Positions 10,918 to 22,499 of a stretch of DNA of 64,000 nt are shown in pieces. Source of the DNA: Hermatobates lingyangjiaoensis (taxonomy: Eukaryota > Arthropoda > Insecta > Hemiptera > Hermatobatidae); contig JAPFBL010000118.1 of NCBI GenBank assembly GCA_026182355.1, positions 1 through 64,000 of the forward strand, in the 5' to 3' direction. The translations under genes and the position numbers were made by a program. Every line of letters starts with the position of its first letter. The first letter of the stretch is position 1. The notes beneath the pieces were generated by a model. It was not told the origin of the DNA and ran no database searches. It saw nothing but the letters and a program-made list of their open reading frames with translations.

Positions 10918-10968
10918 AAGGCCCAAATATGAGTAAATACCACACTATAACAGATTGCATAAGTAATG
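10918..10968 (-). repeat. Solo terminal segment of family A element
   Basis: GAGTAAATACCACACTATAA with the following CAGATTGCATAAGTAATGG is the reverse complement of the outer end of family A elements. Confidence 0.6.
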
Positions 10969-11197
10969 GAGACATATTTGTCTTTCATTCCACTTATGTA
11001 ATACCAGACAGTTTTAATATCGTCGATAAACAAAATTAGTCAATATAGGACAGAGTGTTGAACTCATTTCTATGGGCAGAAAAAAGAAGCTGTAAAAGTA
11101 CCAATAGATGAATAATATACTTACAAATAATTTTTTGTTTGTCCTTTCCTATTTTTTAGGATGATGAGAGTTAAAATAGTTTATGTTATACATTGTA

Positions 11198-11512
11198 GTT
11201 AGTTTGCAGAGCTGTCCCACAAGGGAACACACGTAGGCCGATCTTTGGCCCTTTGGATACCAGACAATGAAGATTGATTCTACGGTGGTAGTCGTAAATT
11301 TTGTCTAACTCAAGTGTATTTAGAGTAGGGATCTTTAACGAGTACCTGACATCGTACAGGCTCGTGACAGACGGTTGAACGTCCTTCTCGAAGGGACAAC
11401 GTGCTCAGATTTATTCACCTCCCGCGTGAATAAATCGAGGGCAGGTGGGAATCGAACCCCGTCCTATCAGTTCAGAGGCAAGTACGTTAACCATTAAGTT
11501 AACCCCCCCCCC
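11198..11512 (-). mobile_element. tRNA-derived SINE, tail variant 1
   Basis: Minus-oriented copy with a tRNA-like head at the right end (TTAACTTAATGGTTAACGTA) and the V1 tail (CCTACGTGTGTTCCCTTGTG on the minus strand). An exact 12-bp target duplication, ttatacattgta, flanks it at 11186-11197 and 11513-11524. The CCTAA repeat of the tail is nearly lost. Confidence 0.88.
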
Positions 11513-11534
11513 TTATACATTGTAAGGTAAAAAA

Positions 11535-11700
11535 AATTAATGAAAGAGTCTCTACATATAGTAATTTAATAATATAAATAACGCGTTTCGAACACTAGTA
11601 TTCTTCTTCAGGCATTAACTAAAAAATTCAATGCCATCAGAGAGTTATCTAAATCACAACTATAAAATAACTAACTAAATAAGCATTAAATAAAGTAAAT
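11535..11700 (-). mobile_element. Family A element, single arm
   Basis: Contains GTCTCTACATATAGTAATTT then the minus-strand motif at 11580-11611, followed by GCATTAACTAAAAAATTCAA as in the 39.7 and 57.4 kb copies. Confidence 0.7.
11580..11611 (-). ncRNA. Hammerhead-like motif, family A
   Basis: CUGAAGA, spacer A, stem II GAAUAC/GUGUUC (one wobble), GAA-ACGCGU-U. Confidence 0.6.
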
Positions 11701-11779
11701 GGTATAACATGAAATAAGAAAAGAGAGAAGTATGTACATAACCAAGGGTGAGTGTCTGTGGTGTAGATTGATGTTATAT

Positions 11780-12120
11780 CTTGTAGCGGTGGTAATAATA
11801 CACTGTATGTCACAAAAATGTGAGTGGACTAGTGATAAGCTATATGAGGGTTACACTCCGGAGTCTAATGGTCGAGTTACATGGGTTTAACCTTTCATCC
11901 GTGTTCACCCTACCCATAGTAACCGTTGCGCAAAGTATTTGTTGTAATGTTGTGCGTTGTAGCATCGAGTTGCCCGCCTCCGGTGGTCCACCTTGGGCGT
12001 CAGCATGTGAATCATGGGACGGCAAAAGGGGCCAATCGGTCAATCACAACCTGACTTGATTTAGAAGCGATATAGCTGAAAGGCTCAGGCCTGCAAAAAA
12101 AGGTAAAACAGGTGCAACTG
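11780..12120. other. GC-richer stretch, unassigned
   Basis: Open frames occur on both strands (79 and 67 codons), with less AT bias than the neighbours. It includes GAACACGGATGAAAGGTTAA on the minus strand. No start/stop context, splice sites or domain identify a gene, and an old retroelement end is the likeliest source. Confidence 0.3.
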
Positions 12121-12317
12121 ACTAGAAAGATGGAAGTAGGTGGGGTATGGAGTGTAAGGTGTTTCATATTGGAAAGCAGGTACATTTCTTTGTAATTTTA
12201 TCCCTAAAAGTCAGGCAGAGGCCTTTACATTGCTCTAAGACTAAGTATAAAAATATATTAAAAGCATAAAAGAGACCTGTAACGACATATGAACCACAAT
12301 TATAAGAATAAAGAGGA

Positions 12318-12880
12318 AATCATTGATGGATCAAATTGATATTTTACACAAAAATGGACCTTATCGTTTAGATGAGCCCTATTTTTTGGGAGCAAAAAGT
12401 CACTTGTTTTTTGCCAAAAAACCTGTTTTTAGAAAATTTTTTTCACAAAAAGTACTAATTCTAGAGTCTTGAAATTTTTGCATTATCTTTGAGACCACAA
12501 AAGAAATAAAAGAAAAATATTTCGAGATTTTTAAAACAGCAGGAAATATTTTTATTCAATAAAATATAAAAATCTGACTTATAATTCACTCTGAAAGCTT
12601 GTAAGAGTGATACAAGCCATACCGTTTGATGGATCAAAATGAAAAATACCTAGAAATAGAACTTTATGTGAAAGATGAATTGAAGTAATTTTTTTCAAAA
12701 TTATATTTACAAAAGATCCGTTAGAGTTTATTTTCTGTTGTCAGAAAATATTTTTTGACGCAAAACAGCTCATTAAAAAATGAAATTTTGCCAAAAAATT
12801 AACAATATATAAACAAAAATTATGAAATTTCTATCACGGCAAAAGCCTAAAGTTATAAAAACATAATATTGATCCTATAC
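12318..12880 (+). repeat. Dispersed repeat family R1
   Basis: About 550 bp. It shares GGATCAAATTGATATTTTAC, AGATGAGCCCTATT, AGTCACTTGTTTTTTGCCAA and CTGAAAGCTTGTAAGAG in the same order with 33310-33960, 38390-38900 and, in part, 17215-17410. There is no open frame or inverted ends. Copies are diverged, so the family is old. Confidence 0.7.
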
Positions 12881-13300
12881 TAATGGCTTACTTGTTATTC
12901 TTATCGTATTTGTTTAAATTTATTTGCATTGTTTACATTGACTTTCACAGTTGTTGGATTATAAATAAATAATCTGATTTTTTTATACGAATAATGAAAT
13001 AAAATACAAAAAAAAGAGTTGCCTAAATAAATAAATATATATTACTCAAAAAGAATATTTTCCGCACGATGTAAAAATATAAATAGAATATTAATATTTG
13101 TACACAATGTAAAAATATAAAATGAAAAAAATGAAATATCAGTTATTGGAGACCGCAGGTTATATTTTGGGTGTAGCAGTATGGAGAATGGATTTAGACC
13201 TCCCCCCCTGAATTGCGTCCCCTCATCAACCTTGGGGTGAGACCAGGCAGGCCAGGTGAGACATTAGCAATGTTAGGGCTGTGCCTTGTTATATATTGTG
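12881..13300. other. AT-rich stretch, nothing identified
   Basis: Low-complexity A/T sequence. A short C run lies near 13200. Confidence 0.45.
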
Positions 13301-13960
13301 GAGGGTAGTTGAAGAAGGAGACTTAGTCCCTCTACTTACCTTCTTTCCTCTAGATCAGGGGTTCTTAACCTTCGAATGATTCCAGACCCTCAATGGATTG
13401 TCCAATATGGTACCAATACCCCCTTTACTTTACTGTTGAAATAATTATTACCAATCCTATTATTTGCCAGTATGTCTTCCAAATATGTCAGCACCTTGAA
13501 TATCCTGTACTTTAGATATTGATTGCGAGGAATAGAACATGAAAAAATCATAAGCATTCATCATTTTTTTACGTTTCTAGTGAAAACAAAATTAAAGCTA
13601 CAGTCCACTTTTATTATACAAAAGAAGAAAGAGAACATAAATGTAAATTTTTTCCAAAATCGAAAACATAAAACATACTTTAACTAGCCTAGTGACAAGC
13701 ATAACGACAGTGAACAAGAACATAAGCATAACTAAAAAAAAAATAACCTGATTCAATAATAGATACTAAATAGAAGAAAATAACAAGAGATACTAAAGAA
13801 ATATCTGATTACGTGAGATCGAGTCCCATACCCCCGGTTAAGAAGACTTAGTCCCTCTAGTTATCTTCTTTCCTCTAGATCGTTACCCTTGTTACAAATT
13901 GTGAAGGGTAGTCGAAGAAGGAGACTTAGTCCCTCTACTTATCTACTTTCTTTTAGATCG
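13300..13960 (+). repeat. About 95-bp tandem units interrupted by a hAT-like insert
   Basis: GGAGACTTAGTCCCTCTACT with TTCTTTCCTCTAGATC occurs three times (about 13317, 13845 and 13920). The first unit is broken by the element at 13356-13844. Confidence 0.7.
13356..13844 (+). mobile_element. Non-autonomous hAT-like element
   Basis: The left end CAGGGGTTCTTAACC and right end CCCCGGTTAAGAA are inverted, the CAG-NGG-TTCTTAACC type known for hAT/Charlie ends. The body matches 43007-43430 plus 45050-45250. No transposase is present. Confidence 0.65.
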
Positions 13961-14689
13961 TCACACTCAGTACAGTTCACGATAGGCATTGAAGTAGCTG
14001 TAGGAAAGAGATTTAGTCTCTAAAAACCTTCGCTTAACATGATTGTGGCTGGTAGACGATACAGATTGTGGAGGTACCACCCGGAGAGGTCGAAAGATTG
14101 ACTTTTTAAAAAACAGTATAAATAAAACATAAAAACAATTACGACCATAAAAATTTATTTTGGTATAAAATTTTAGATTTTTTTGTTAGGTTTCTGTTAT
14201 TTTATTATTTTCTTTTTTACCCCCTTAAAATGAATTCTCCGCACGTGCTCCCCCCCCCCCCCCCTTTTGAGACGCTACTGGCTAGGCTCATGTAATAGAT
14301 TCGGTTAGTAAGCTTAAGAATCTGGCTTAAAGTACCCACTTCAGAGACATTTACCCCTTCTTGTAAAGAGTTTCTTTACAAGATCATATTTATACCGATT
14401 CAGATATATTGAATCTGTATAAAAGAAGAGCAGATCTTTCAACACGTAATATTTAAGTGCTCTATTTAGATAATCTAAGACAACAACTGATAACAAATAT
14501 CAAACTGCAAGGTAGAATGTGGCCGGATAAGAATTAAATAATCACTAAGTATACGAAACACATCTTTAGATTTATAAATAACATACAAATTAATGAATTA
14601 TAATTAGCCTATGTAAATTATATTGTATTTATATATTTCATTATATATATATATATATATATAATAAAACAAGATTTGGCATAAAAACG

Positions 14690-14895
14690 TGAAATAACAA
14701 TCAATGATCAAACTACAATAAGAAATGGGAAAAAATACTACGATCTTTCAACCGTAAAAAACGGCCTTCGTCAGAGTCAAAACCCCAACTCTGACGAAGA
14801 ACGCTTGTTACAGTTGAAAGATCTTAGTCCTTTTTTTCTAATTTCATATTGTGGTTTGATCATATATATATATATATTATATATATATATATATA
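14690..14895 (+). mobile_element. Family B foldback element between (TA)n runs
   Basis: Left arm motif on minus (14741-14774), right arm motif on plus (14791-14825), with 16 bases between. (TA)n lies at 14641-14663 and 14861-14895. Both motifs carry substitutions in stem II. Confidence 0.75.
14791..14825 (+). ncRNA. Hammerhead-like motif, family B
   Basis: CUGACGA, spacer A, stem II GAACG/CAGUU (weakened), GAA-AGAUCU-U. Confidence 0.45.
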
Positions 14896-15284
14896 GTCCA
14901 GTTATACCGTTGAACTTTCAACTCTTTTATTCTAACCGCTTGATTCTTGTTCATTATTGACCTTTGACCTTCTCTTTATATTAACCTGTACTATCCTTTT
15001 AATCTATTTATAGCAATGACTAAGCATGAGTCATCGATTTTAATTTAACATGTCACTTAGCCAACTCCTTTTCCAGTTGAGCCTTGTTAGCAGGAGGTTA
15101 GTTCGTAGGATCGAATCTCTCAGTCTTAAGATCGTGAATGCCGAGACTGCGGTTAATTTTAATGATATATATATATATATATATAATATATATATAATTT
15201 ATTGTGATTTTTCTGCATGGATATACATATTTATACATTTACACACAAATATATTGATATACACATTGCTTTATATATATATAT

Positions 15285-15475
15285 ATATATATATTGATAA
15301 AAGTGTCGACCGTGGAATAGAAACAAAACTAAAGTTTATCGGGACTCGGTCAGTTCTTCAGGTTCAAATTAAACTCTCATTGCCAACGTTTCGGTCTTTA
15401 TTAAAAACCTTTTTAAAAAAGGTTTTAAATAAAGAGAGCTATGAACTACAATCGGTTGCCGTCTGACAGTTGAAT
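15285..15475 (-). repeat. Family E segment (hammerhead-related, degenerate core)
   Basis: The minus strand has GACCGAAACGUUGGCAAUGA, giving the 3' half GAA-ACGU-U, then AGAGTTTAATTTGAACCTGA and AGAACTGACCGAGTCCCGA. A diverged copy is at 48350-48450. The 138-codon plus frame across it is an artefact. Confidence 0.5.
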
Positions 15476-15479
15476 AGTT

Positions 15480-15870
15480 AGCTGCTTTCAGTCATTTTAT
15501 TTTCTCAACGGGGGTTTTCTTTTCTGTAATGTCTGTCCCTTCTTGTAGTCTGTCTATCTTTAGTCAATTCTGACTCAGTCAGTTTAAATTTGGAAATACA
15601 GTTAAATCCGCTATAAAGTACAATGCTCCTTGTTCTTTTACTAACAGAGTGGGTTATCGAGTTTATGAAAAAAGAAATATTCATTATTTTTTAATATTCC
15701 TTAAGAATCTTATCGTTAGCATGAATTAGCTTTTTAAACCTGTATCAAGCAATAGAGATGAACTTTGTTTTTTTTAAAAAAGAGTAGGGAACTAGTCTTT
15801 TTTTCTTAAATATTTGTTAGATCTATAGCGTTTCTACTGAACGACTGGAATAGTTCGCCAAGTGGACCAA
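15480..15870. other. Unassigned sequence
   Basis: No feature seen. Confidence 0.4.
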
Positions 15871-15874
15871 CTTC

Positions 15875-16683
15875 CAGTGACGTGCGGTCATGTTCACGAC
15901 AGGTGAGGCACTGACTTCATCATAGTCAGATTTACAAAAATATCAACCTTACAGATGACTTTATTCATTTTATTGGCAAGAATTAACGTGTTATGTTTAT
16001 GAAGTCTCATGTCAACTTCCACTATATATTTTATTGTTTTAAGTTTTGATATGTAATCCTCCATTTCGTAATTAAGGAAGGTATAAAATAAATGGATAAC
16101 TGCACTTTTTTTGCTAGCTCTAGTGTGTTGTCGCTGATTGTATTTTGTTGCTGAGTCACAAAAAGAATCATCCCTGTGGTCACAGGCGCCCTCTACAATG
16201 AGGCAGAAAAACTGGGTGCCTCCCTTATGACTCTACAGGAGTATTATCATAGATCAGCACAAGAAAGTACTAACACATACCATTACTGGCAAAAAAACAC
16301 GGATCATTCGAAATTTAGTTAATATAGCAAAACATGTTAATGTTAACAAAAATTAGTTAAGTGCTTAAACATGTTAATAGCAGCATACATAGAGACAGAA
16401 ATACGGTATCACATCACAGTTAACAGGCATTGCTCAGTCTATCGAGCGACAGACCAGGCAGCAGCCTCACCGCACATTTCTTTTAAGTATCTGAACACTA
16501 AATGTGAAAATCCAGCGGTTTTTAATAAAGAAATCATTCTCAAACTGGAAAAGTGAACTGATAAATATTGTTACAGTTCAATTCGCTTGATAAATATAAC
16601 AATTTAGTTATTTATATTTCATTTTGCATGTTTTCCTTTCCGCGATTATCAGTTGAGGCTCTGCCTTTCCTTGACTGCACGTC
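15875..16683 (+). mobile_element. Non-autonomous hAT-like element (CAGTGACGTGCGGTC ends)
   Basis: The left end CAGTGACGTGCGGTCATG...GGTGAGGCACTG is mirrored by GAGGCTCTGCCTTTCCTTGA and CTGCACGTC at the right end. This terminal pattern is widespread in animal hAT-type MITEs. The interior has no transposase. Confidence 0.55.
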
Positions 16684-17214
16684 TTTGCAAACTTCATAGA
16701 GTGCCTGGAAGCCTCAGTGACATAGTCGGTAAGGGTTTGATTTGTCTAACCTTTGGTTGTTAAATTATTCAGGAAAAACTAAGGTTTTACCGAAGAGTTA
16801 CTTCATCTACAGCCTCCTCATCTACTACTATTACTTGCAATGTCATCCTCTACGTAAAACCAGATCAAAGATCAAACAATACTCCTATACCACAGCTGTG
16901 CCATTTAGCAAACTTTTCCAGATTCTGGGATAATTTCTTTAAAAATTATTGAAAATGTGTATTTTTCATTACGTTTTACTAAAACCAATGTATATTATGA
17001 CAGATAAAAAGGAAATTAATATACTGATTTTTATACGCTATAAAAGCAAAAAGTTCAGCTTCATTATATGATATTTTACTATTATTGAAAGAAATTGAGT
17101 TATTATAGGCTAGCATTAGGTTACTTTTACCGAATTATGGTATTTAATGTAATTTCAATAGACTGAATCTTACATTTTTTCAGTTAAATATTTTAAAATT
17201 GACATATTAATATA

Positions 17215-17410
17215 TAAATGCACTAGGCCTCATAGTGTAGAGTGTAGATGACCACTATTGTTTGGGAGCAATTATCGATGATGGGAAAGTCACTTTTTTT
17301 TGCCAAAAACCTTTTTTAGACTACATGTTTTCTCTCCTAAACTATTAATTCTAGTGTCTTGAAATTTTTGTATTATCTTTGAGGGTACAAAGAATACATA
17401 TAGTAGATTA
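17215..17410 (+). repeat. R1 family, partial copy
   Basis: Carries AGGCCTCATAGTGTAGAGTG, GATGGGAAAGTCACTTTTTT and the following about 100 bases of R1. Confidence 0.65.
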
Positions 17411-17526
17411 CCATGACGACATAATTATTTGGGATACTTACAGAAAGTAGATACTGAAGAATCAGTCATTTGCATTCCCGGAGATTCTTTATTTGAAACA
17501 AACTACTTGAGAAGTCTTCATTTAAT

Positions 17527-17868
17527 AGCAGTAGGCAACACTGTAGTTACAGTGTCTGTCCCCTAGAAGGGAAGACACAAAGGGCGAACATTGGGCACTC
17601 TGTAATATCACACAATGAAGATTGATAATTTTACATTAGGAGTCCTAAATTTTGCATAACTCAAGTGTATTTAGAGTAGCGATCTTTAACGAGTACCTGA
17701 CATTGTTCAGGCTCGGGGCGGATGGCTCAACGTCGTCTCGGAGGAATGAGGTACTCTGATTTATTCACCTCCCGCGTGAATAAATCGAGGGCTAAGGTGG
17801 GTATCGAACCCCAGACCTACCAGTTTCTGAAGCGAGCTTGTTAACCACTGAGCTAACCTGGCTCCAAC
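17527..17868 (-). mobile_element. tRNA-derived SINE, tail variant 1
   Basis: The minus-strand head has TTAGCTCAGTGGTTAACAAG and box-B-like GGTTCGATACC. An exact 12-bp target duplication, tcttcatttaat, lies at 17515-17526 and 17869-17880. The tail is diverged. Confidence 0.88.
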
Positions 17869-17884
17869 TCTTCATTTAATCAAA

Positions 17885-18765
17885 ACTATAAACATTTTGA
17901 ATTGAAGTCGATCTAGTTATTCCTAGAAATGTATTAATTAATAATATGATTTTACGTTTAAGAAGGCTTTTATGCATGAACTTCCTTGAACTCTGTTCTC
18001 ACTACAGGACAAAGTAATTAACCACCGGATGTAAAATATTCATGTCTGTAAATAATTCTAAACAAATCAACTTCTTTACCAGCTTGCTTCATAACGAACA
18101 GCTCACTTATGTGAATTTCATCGCAATTAACTTCACCACTTTGAAAAAAAACCAAAAGTTTGCAGTTGTTTTCACTCGAATTAATTGTAATTGCATCCGT
18201 TCTCATTAACAATGAACCGTCAGTTGAGTGAATTATTTTTTTTTCATGTTAGTATTATATTTTTTGCCATTTATGTGGGAAATTTAACAGAAATACTTGT
18301 TTATGTTGACTGGCGAACACTTTGAAGATATATGTTTACATTGTAAGACGGTAATTAACAATGAAACGAAACAAATAGCCCTGTCATTAATTGCAAACTT
18401 ATGAATTAACAATAAAAATTGCTAATCTTAAAATTACTTAAGAAACCATGACTAATAAGTTAATTTGTAACAATCATTGATTTATATTAGTAAACAAATC
18501 ACTAAATGCAAGGAAAAAAATAGCCTTGTCATCTGATTGGTCAATTAGTAGAGTTCAGCTAGCTAATCATACAGTCATTCTTGTTGATTGTCATTCGAAA
18601 GAGGCGATAAAAACAATAAACTAAAAGAGATATTATAAACAAGTATTTCATTTGATTTTTAATTATGTTTAGTGCATTTTTTTATTATATAAAAGATTTT
18701 GTAATTATTCAATAATATCTTAAAATATAAATTATTTCAATTCAAAATTCGTTGTTGATGTTTTG
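17885..18765. other. Unique AT-rich sequence
   Basis: A 64-codon minus frame (18018-18212) has no support. TTGTCATCTGATTGGTCAAT at 18525 partly matches, inverted, CTAATTGACCAATTA...CATCAGATGACA at 27808-27838, so an old dispersed repeat or shared regulatory sequence is possible. Confidence 0.4.
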
Positions 18766-18769
18766 GCCA

Positions 18770-19395
18770 ACAAAAAAAAAAAATTGTATTCATGGTGCCT
18801 AAGATGTTTTAACTGTTTTACCTTATTTAAGAGCGCTGATTCCAGAAATGCTGTTTTTTTTTTTCTATCAGGTCTAGTTTTTCTGCTATGATAAGTACAT
18901 TCCTGTTTGTAGGAAGGCGATAGCTATAATAAAGACAGTATTTTTAATAAAATTTAAAACAAATATTACAAATACACATTACAAATATTAAAATAAACAC
19001 GCTAAAATATTTGCAGTACGTATGCAATACATTTGGATTTGAACGTATATTCCCCGCATATATAGCAAACATTTGGTTTGTTTAAGGAATATAGTCTAGG
19101 AGAGGATGAAGCCATGCTTAATATATACTTCAGAAATCTACAACGCGAGTAAAAGCTTTAAGGTTTGTGATGTCATAATTATTTAACAATGAACACAATA
19201 ACAAACTACAGTTGTAATCTTGACGCTAGAATGTATTTAGCAATACTACTAATTTTAAGGTTTAAAATAGCGAACATCTCAATAACTTACCTGATGAGAA
19301 AAAAATAGTATTATTTTCGGAACAGCACCTCTAAATTGGTGAAAATCAGCTTAGAAACCTTGGGTACCAAAAAATGTGTTGGCCAGTGTTATTAA
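18770..19395 (+). repeat. Dispersed repeat family R2
   Basis: About 620 bp colinear with 36745-37370. Shared blocks are GCGCTGATTCCAGAAATRCT, ATCAGGTCTAGTTTTTCTGC, TCTACAACGCGAGTAAAAGC and CAGCTTAGAAACCTTG. No open frame and no inverted ends were found. Confidence 0.75.
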
Positions 19396-20194
19396 TCTAA
19401 TTTAGAATGCAGTTTGTATTTGATAAGTTACTTATGTGGGCCTCTCCCACTTTAATACGTCTGAGGTAAACCAAACCGATATGAGAACAAGAACGAAACA
19501 TACAATTTTTTTGCAATAATCCAAAACTCATAAAGTGCTTACAATAGACCACTGACACAAGGGCAATAGTATATATGGTGAAGAAATAGTTTTGTCACAT
19601 TGCACGATGAAGTATATTATAGCTTGGCGGTATATTAAAATACCGTCGAAAAAATATTAGAGGACGTTTGCGGACAAAGGACTGTGTATTGACGAATTTC
19701 AATACGATTCGTCAAACTACAATACGACTGTCGGATTGTTTACAACATTGTTTATGCATACATCTATCCACTTCACGTTGATTTGAACAACTACAGATTA
19801 ACTATGTTTCTAACCAAGGTAAATTTAAAATTTATTTCAATCTCTTTAAAATTGATGACTCAGCTTTATACAACTGTGATAATCTCAGTGTTCAAACCCC
19901 GGGATCCCTTCACTCCATTGTGCTCTCTTTAATAACAACAGACACCATCTTCGAAAACTACGATGTTCCACAAAGCAAAACTGAACTGTTAACAAATTTA
20001 TTTCATAGTTTTAACAAATGTCATATAACGCGTAGTGTAAAAATGTTATAAGCATGTAGTATAAAACATGGAGCATGCGAAAATATTGCAATAAACTTTC
20101 TACAAGTAGGGGTACTACTTTGATGAAAAAAAAACACGCACATCAACTCATACATGTCTAGAAATATGTTAAAAATGTCAAAAATATAAAAATG
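19396..20194. other. Unassigned sequence
   Basis: No feature recognised. Confidence 0.4.
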
Positions 20195-20608
20195 TTAAAT
20201 GTCAAATAAATAAAAAAAGTATAGTGTGTTTAGTGTCTAGGATTCAAAGGTAAAAGGTACTCTAGCCTAATACAGCAAGGTCTATGTCAAATTAGTAGAC
20301 AAGCCATACGGGGTCTTTTACTAGCCTAGCCGTTCATACCAGAAAGATCGAAACAATGTTTTGAAACAGAACTTTGGTTTTAAAACATGCAAGTTTCAGT
20401 AAAATGGTGCGATTTTACTGATCAGTGCTATACAAAAAGGAAACTTTGTGTAAAATCATTACCACTGAAAAATGTGATTTGTTGTTGTTGTTGTTGTAAT
20501 ATGACAATTTTCCTACTACTAGTATTTTGACTAACGTGTCTTGTCAGTTAGATGTGTGCAACGACCTAAGCAACAACTACACATTTCTATAAAAACATAT
20601 TGCTTCAA

Positions 20609-20858
20609 ATCATTAGTACTGCAATCCGTAATTGTGTGGTATTTACTCATTCTGAAGTAAAATGGATAAACCAACAAAGGTCTCCACACAAATGAAGTTT
20701 TATTCAACGCGTTTCGAACACTTTGTGTTCATCATCAGGAAGACACCAAGGATGTGGTACTGACGGGTTGGTGTCTTCCTCATGATGAACACTCGAAACG
20801 CGTTGAAAAAACTTTATTTGTGTGGAGACTTTTGTTGGTTTATCCATTTTACCTCAGA
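20609..20858 (+). mobile_element. Family A foldback insertion with empty site
   Basis: The element runs from ATCATTAGTACTGCAATCCG to TATCCATTTTACCTCAGA. It is flanked by atattgcttcaa (20597-20608) and atattccttcaa (20859-20870), a 12-bp duplication with one difference. The paired arm at about 21805-21825 has this site once and uninterrupted. Internal arms each carry a hammerhead-like motif (minus 20706-20738; plus 20779-20804 with a damaged CUGAUGA). Confidence 0.88.
20706..20738 (-). ncRNA. Hammerhead-like motif, family A
   Basis: CUGAUGA, spacer U, stem II GAACAC/GUGUUC with loop AAA, GAA-ACGCGU-U. Confidence 0.65.
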
Positions 20859-21719
20859 ATATTCCTTCAAGTAATCGAATAAGATAAAATGAAATATTTA
20901 TATCCTTCTCTAGATATTTATAAACATTTACAGACTCAATTTATAGACTTATAATATTTATAGACTCAAGAGACCTCAAAACGTATATATCTGTAAAATG
21001 TAAAATCTATTTTTTTTTCTATGATTACTGAAATAGATTAGAAGGAAGTGCATTATTGAAAAATTTTAAAAAAGAAACAAAAATATTGATAATTTATAAT
21101 TATTATTAGAGAGTTTTAGATAATTTGTTTTGCTCGTTGATAATATAATGGTCTCATAAATTTTATTTAAGTTTTGTATACAAGTTATTAAGTTAAAGTA
21201 AGTTGACTGGTTTACCAGTAAAGGAAAACTCGACTAAAGCTTGTTTTAAATAAAGTGATTATAGAAAAGGGTAGGTTGGTTGTAAAACGAGATCCAGTGT
21301 CTGAGAGAGCCGACTAGTCTCTTAACTTTGGAAGAGCAGGGTTTTTGAATTTTAACTTTATTTTAATTTACATGTTACAAAGCTCTCATACACAGGGCTA
21401 CCATCCCCTTGGGAGTTTTACCAAGATCTTGGGATTTCTATCCCGAACTTGAGATCTTAGGATATGCTTCAGTCATTTGACGAAATCTTTGGATTTTTGA
21501 ATGGTAATTTTTTTTTTCACTTAATTATTGTACTAACATTAATTGTCTGTACTAATTGTTCTTTTTGTCTAAAGAATAGGTTAATTTAATTAATAAATAT
21601 ACAAGAAACCTAATTGCTTTATCTTCCTAACTCGTCTTATACTCGTATTAAATATCTTCACTTTGCATTTAGTCAATGAGACACTTGTGTTTCATACACA
21701 ATCATCAATATCTCGACGT

Positions 21720-22180
21720 CTCAATTCTGAAAATGTCCAAAAACTTCTATAAATATCTAGAGAAATATATAAATATTTTATTTTATCTTATTTGGATTAC
21801 TTGAAGCAATATGTTTTTATAGAATTGTGTAGTTGTTGCTTAGGTCGTTTCACACATCTAACTGACAAAACCCGTTAGTCAAAATACTTCTAGTAGGAAA
21901 ATTGTCATATTACAACAACAACAACAAATCACATTTTTCAGTGATAAGATTTTACACAAAGTTTCCTTTCTGTATAGCACTGATCAGTAAAATCGCATCA
22001 TTTTACTGAAACTTGCATGTTTTAGAACCAAAGTTCTAAACTTTGTTTCGACCTTTCTGGTATGAACGGCTAGTAAAAGGCCCCGTATGGCTTGTCTACT
22101 AATTTGACATAGACCTTGCTGTATAAGGCTAGAGTACCTTTTACCTTTGAATCCTAGACACGAAAGACACTATTTTTTTT
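21720..22180 (-). repeat. Right arm of large inverted repeat
   Basis: Mirror of 20195-20950 across a spacer of roughly 0.8 kb. Its outer end is interrupted by the V3 SINE at 22186. Confidence 0.85.
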
Positions 22181-22185
22181 ATTTA

Positions 22186-22493
22186 TTTTTTAAACTGATT
22201 TCATAGTGGGTGACAATGTCAGCCGGTTACTGGCTTTTGTGTTTGATCAGTGATTCTACATTGGGAGTCTTAAATTTCGCCTACCTCAAGTGCATTTTGA
22301 GTAGGGATCTTTCTTTAACTTGTATTTGACATCGTGCAGGCTCGGGACCGACGGCTTATAGTCTCTCCGAGGGACGACATACTGAGATTTATTTCACCTC
22401 TGGCGTGAATAAATCAAGGGCCAGGTGGGGATCGAATCCCGGACTAACAGCCGAGAGTCGAGTACGTTAACCACTGAGCTAACCTGGCCCTCC
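22186..22493 (-). mobile_element. tRNA-derived SINE, tail variant 3
   Basis: Head at the right (GGTTAGCTCAGTGGTTAACG on minus). The tail contains GCCAGTAACCGGCTGAC, a palindrome-like stem different from V1. Flanks aaagacactat and aaacacactat form an imperfect 11-bp duplication, and the paired inverted-repeat arm near 20220 provides an empty site. Confidence 0.82.
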
Positions 22494-22499
22494 AAACAC

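Larger units (their letters stand above)
20195..20950 (+). repeat. Left arm of large inverted repeat
   Basis: Reverse complement of 21720-22180. It contains TTTGTTGTTGTTGTTGTTGT against ACAACAACAACAACAAA on the right. The arm is interrupted by a family A insertion at 20609-20858 that the right arm lacks. Confidence 0.85.
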
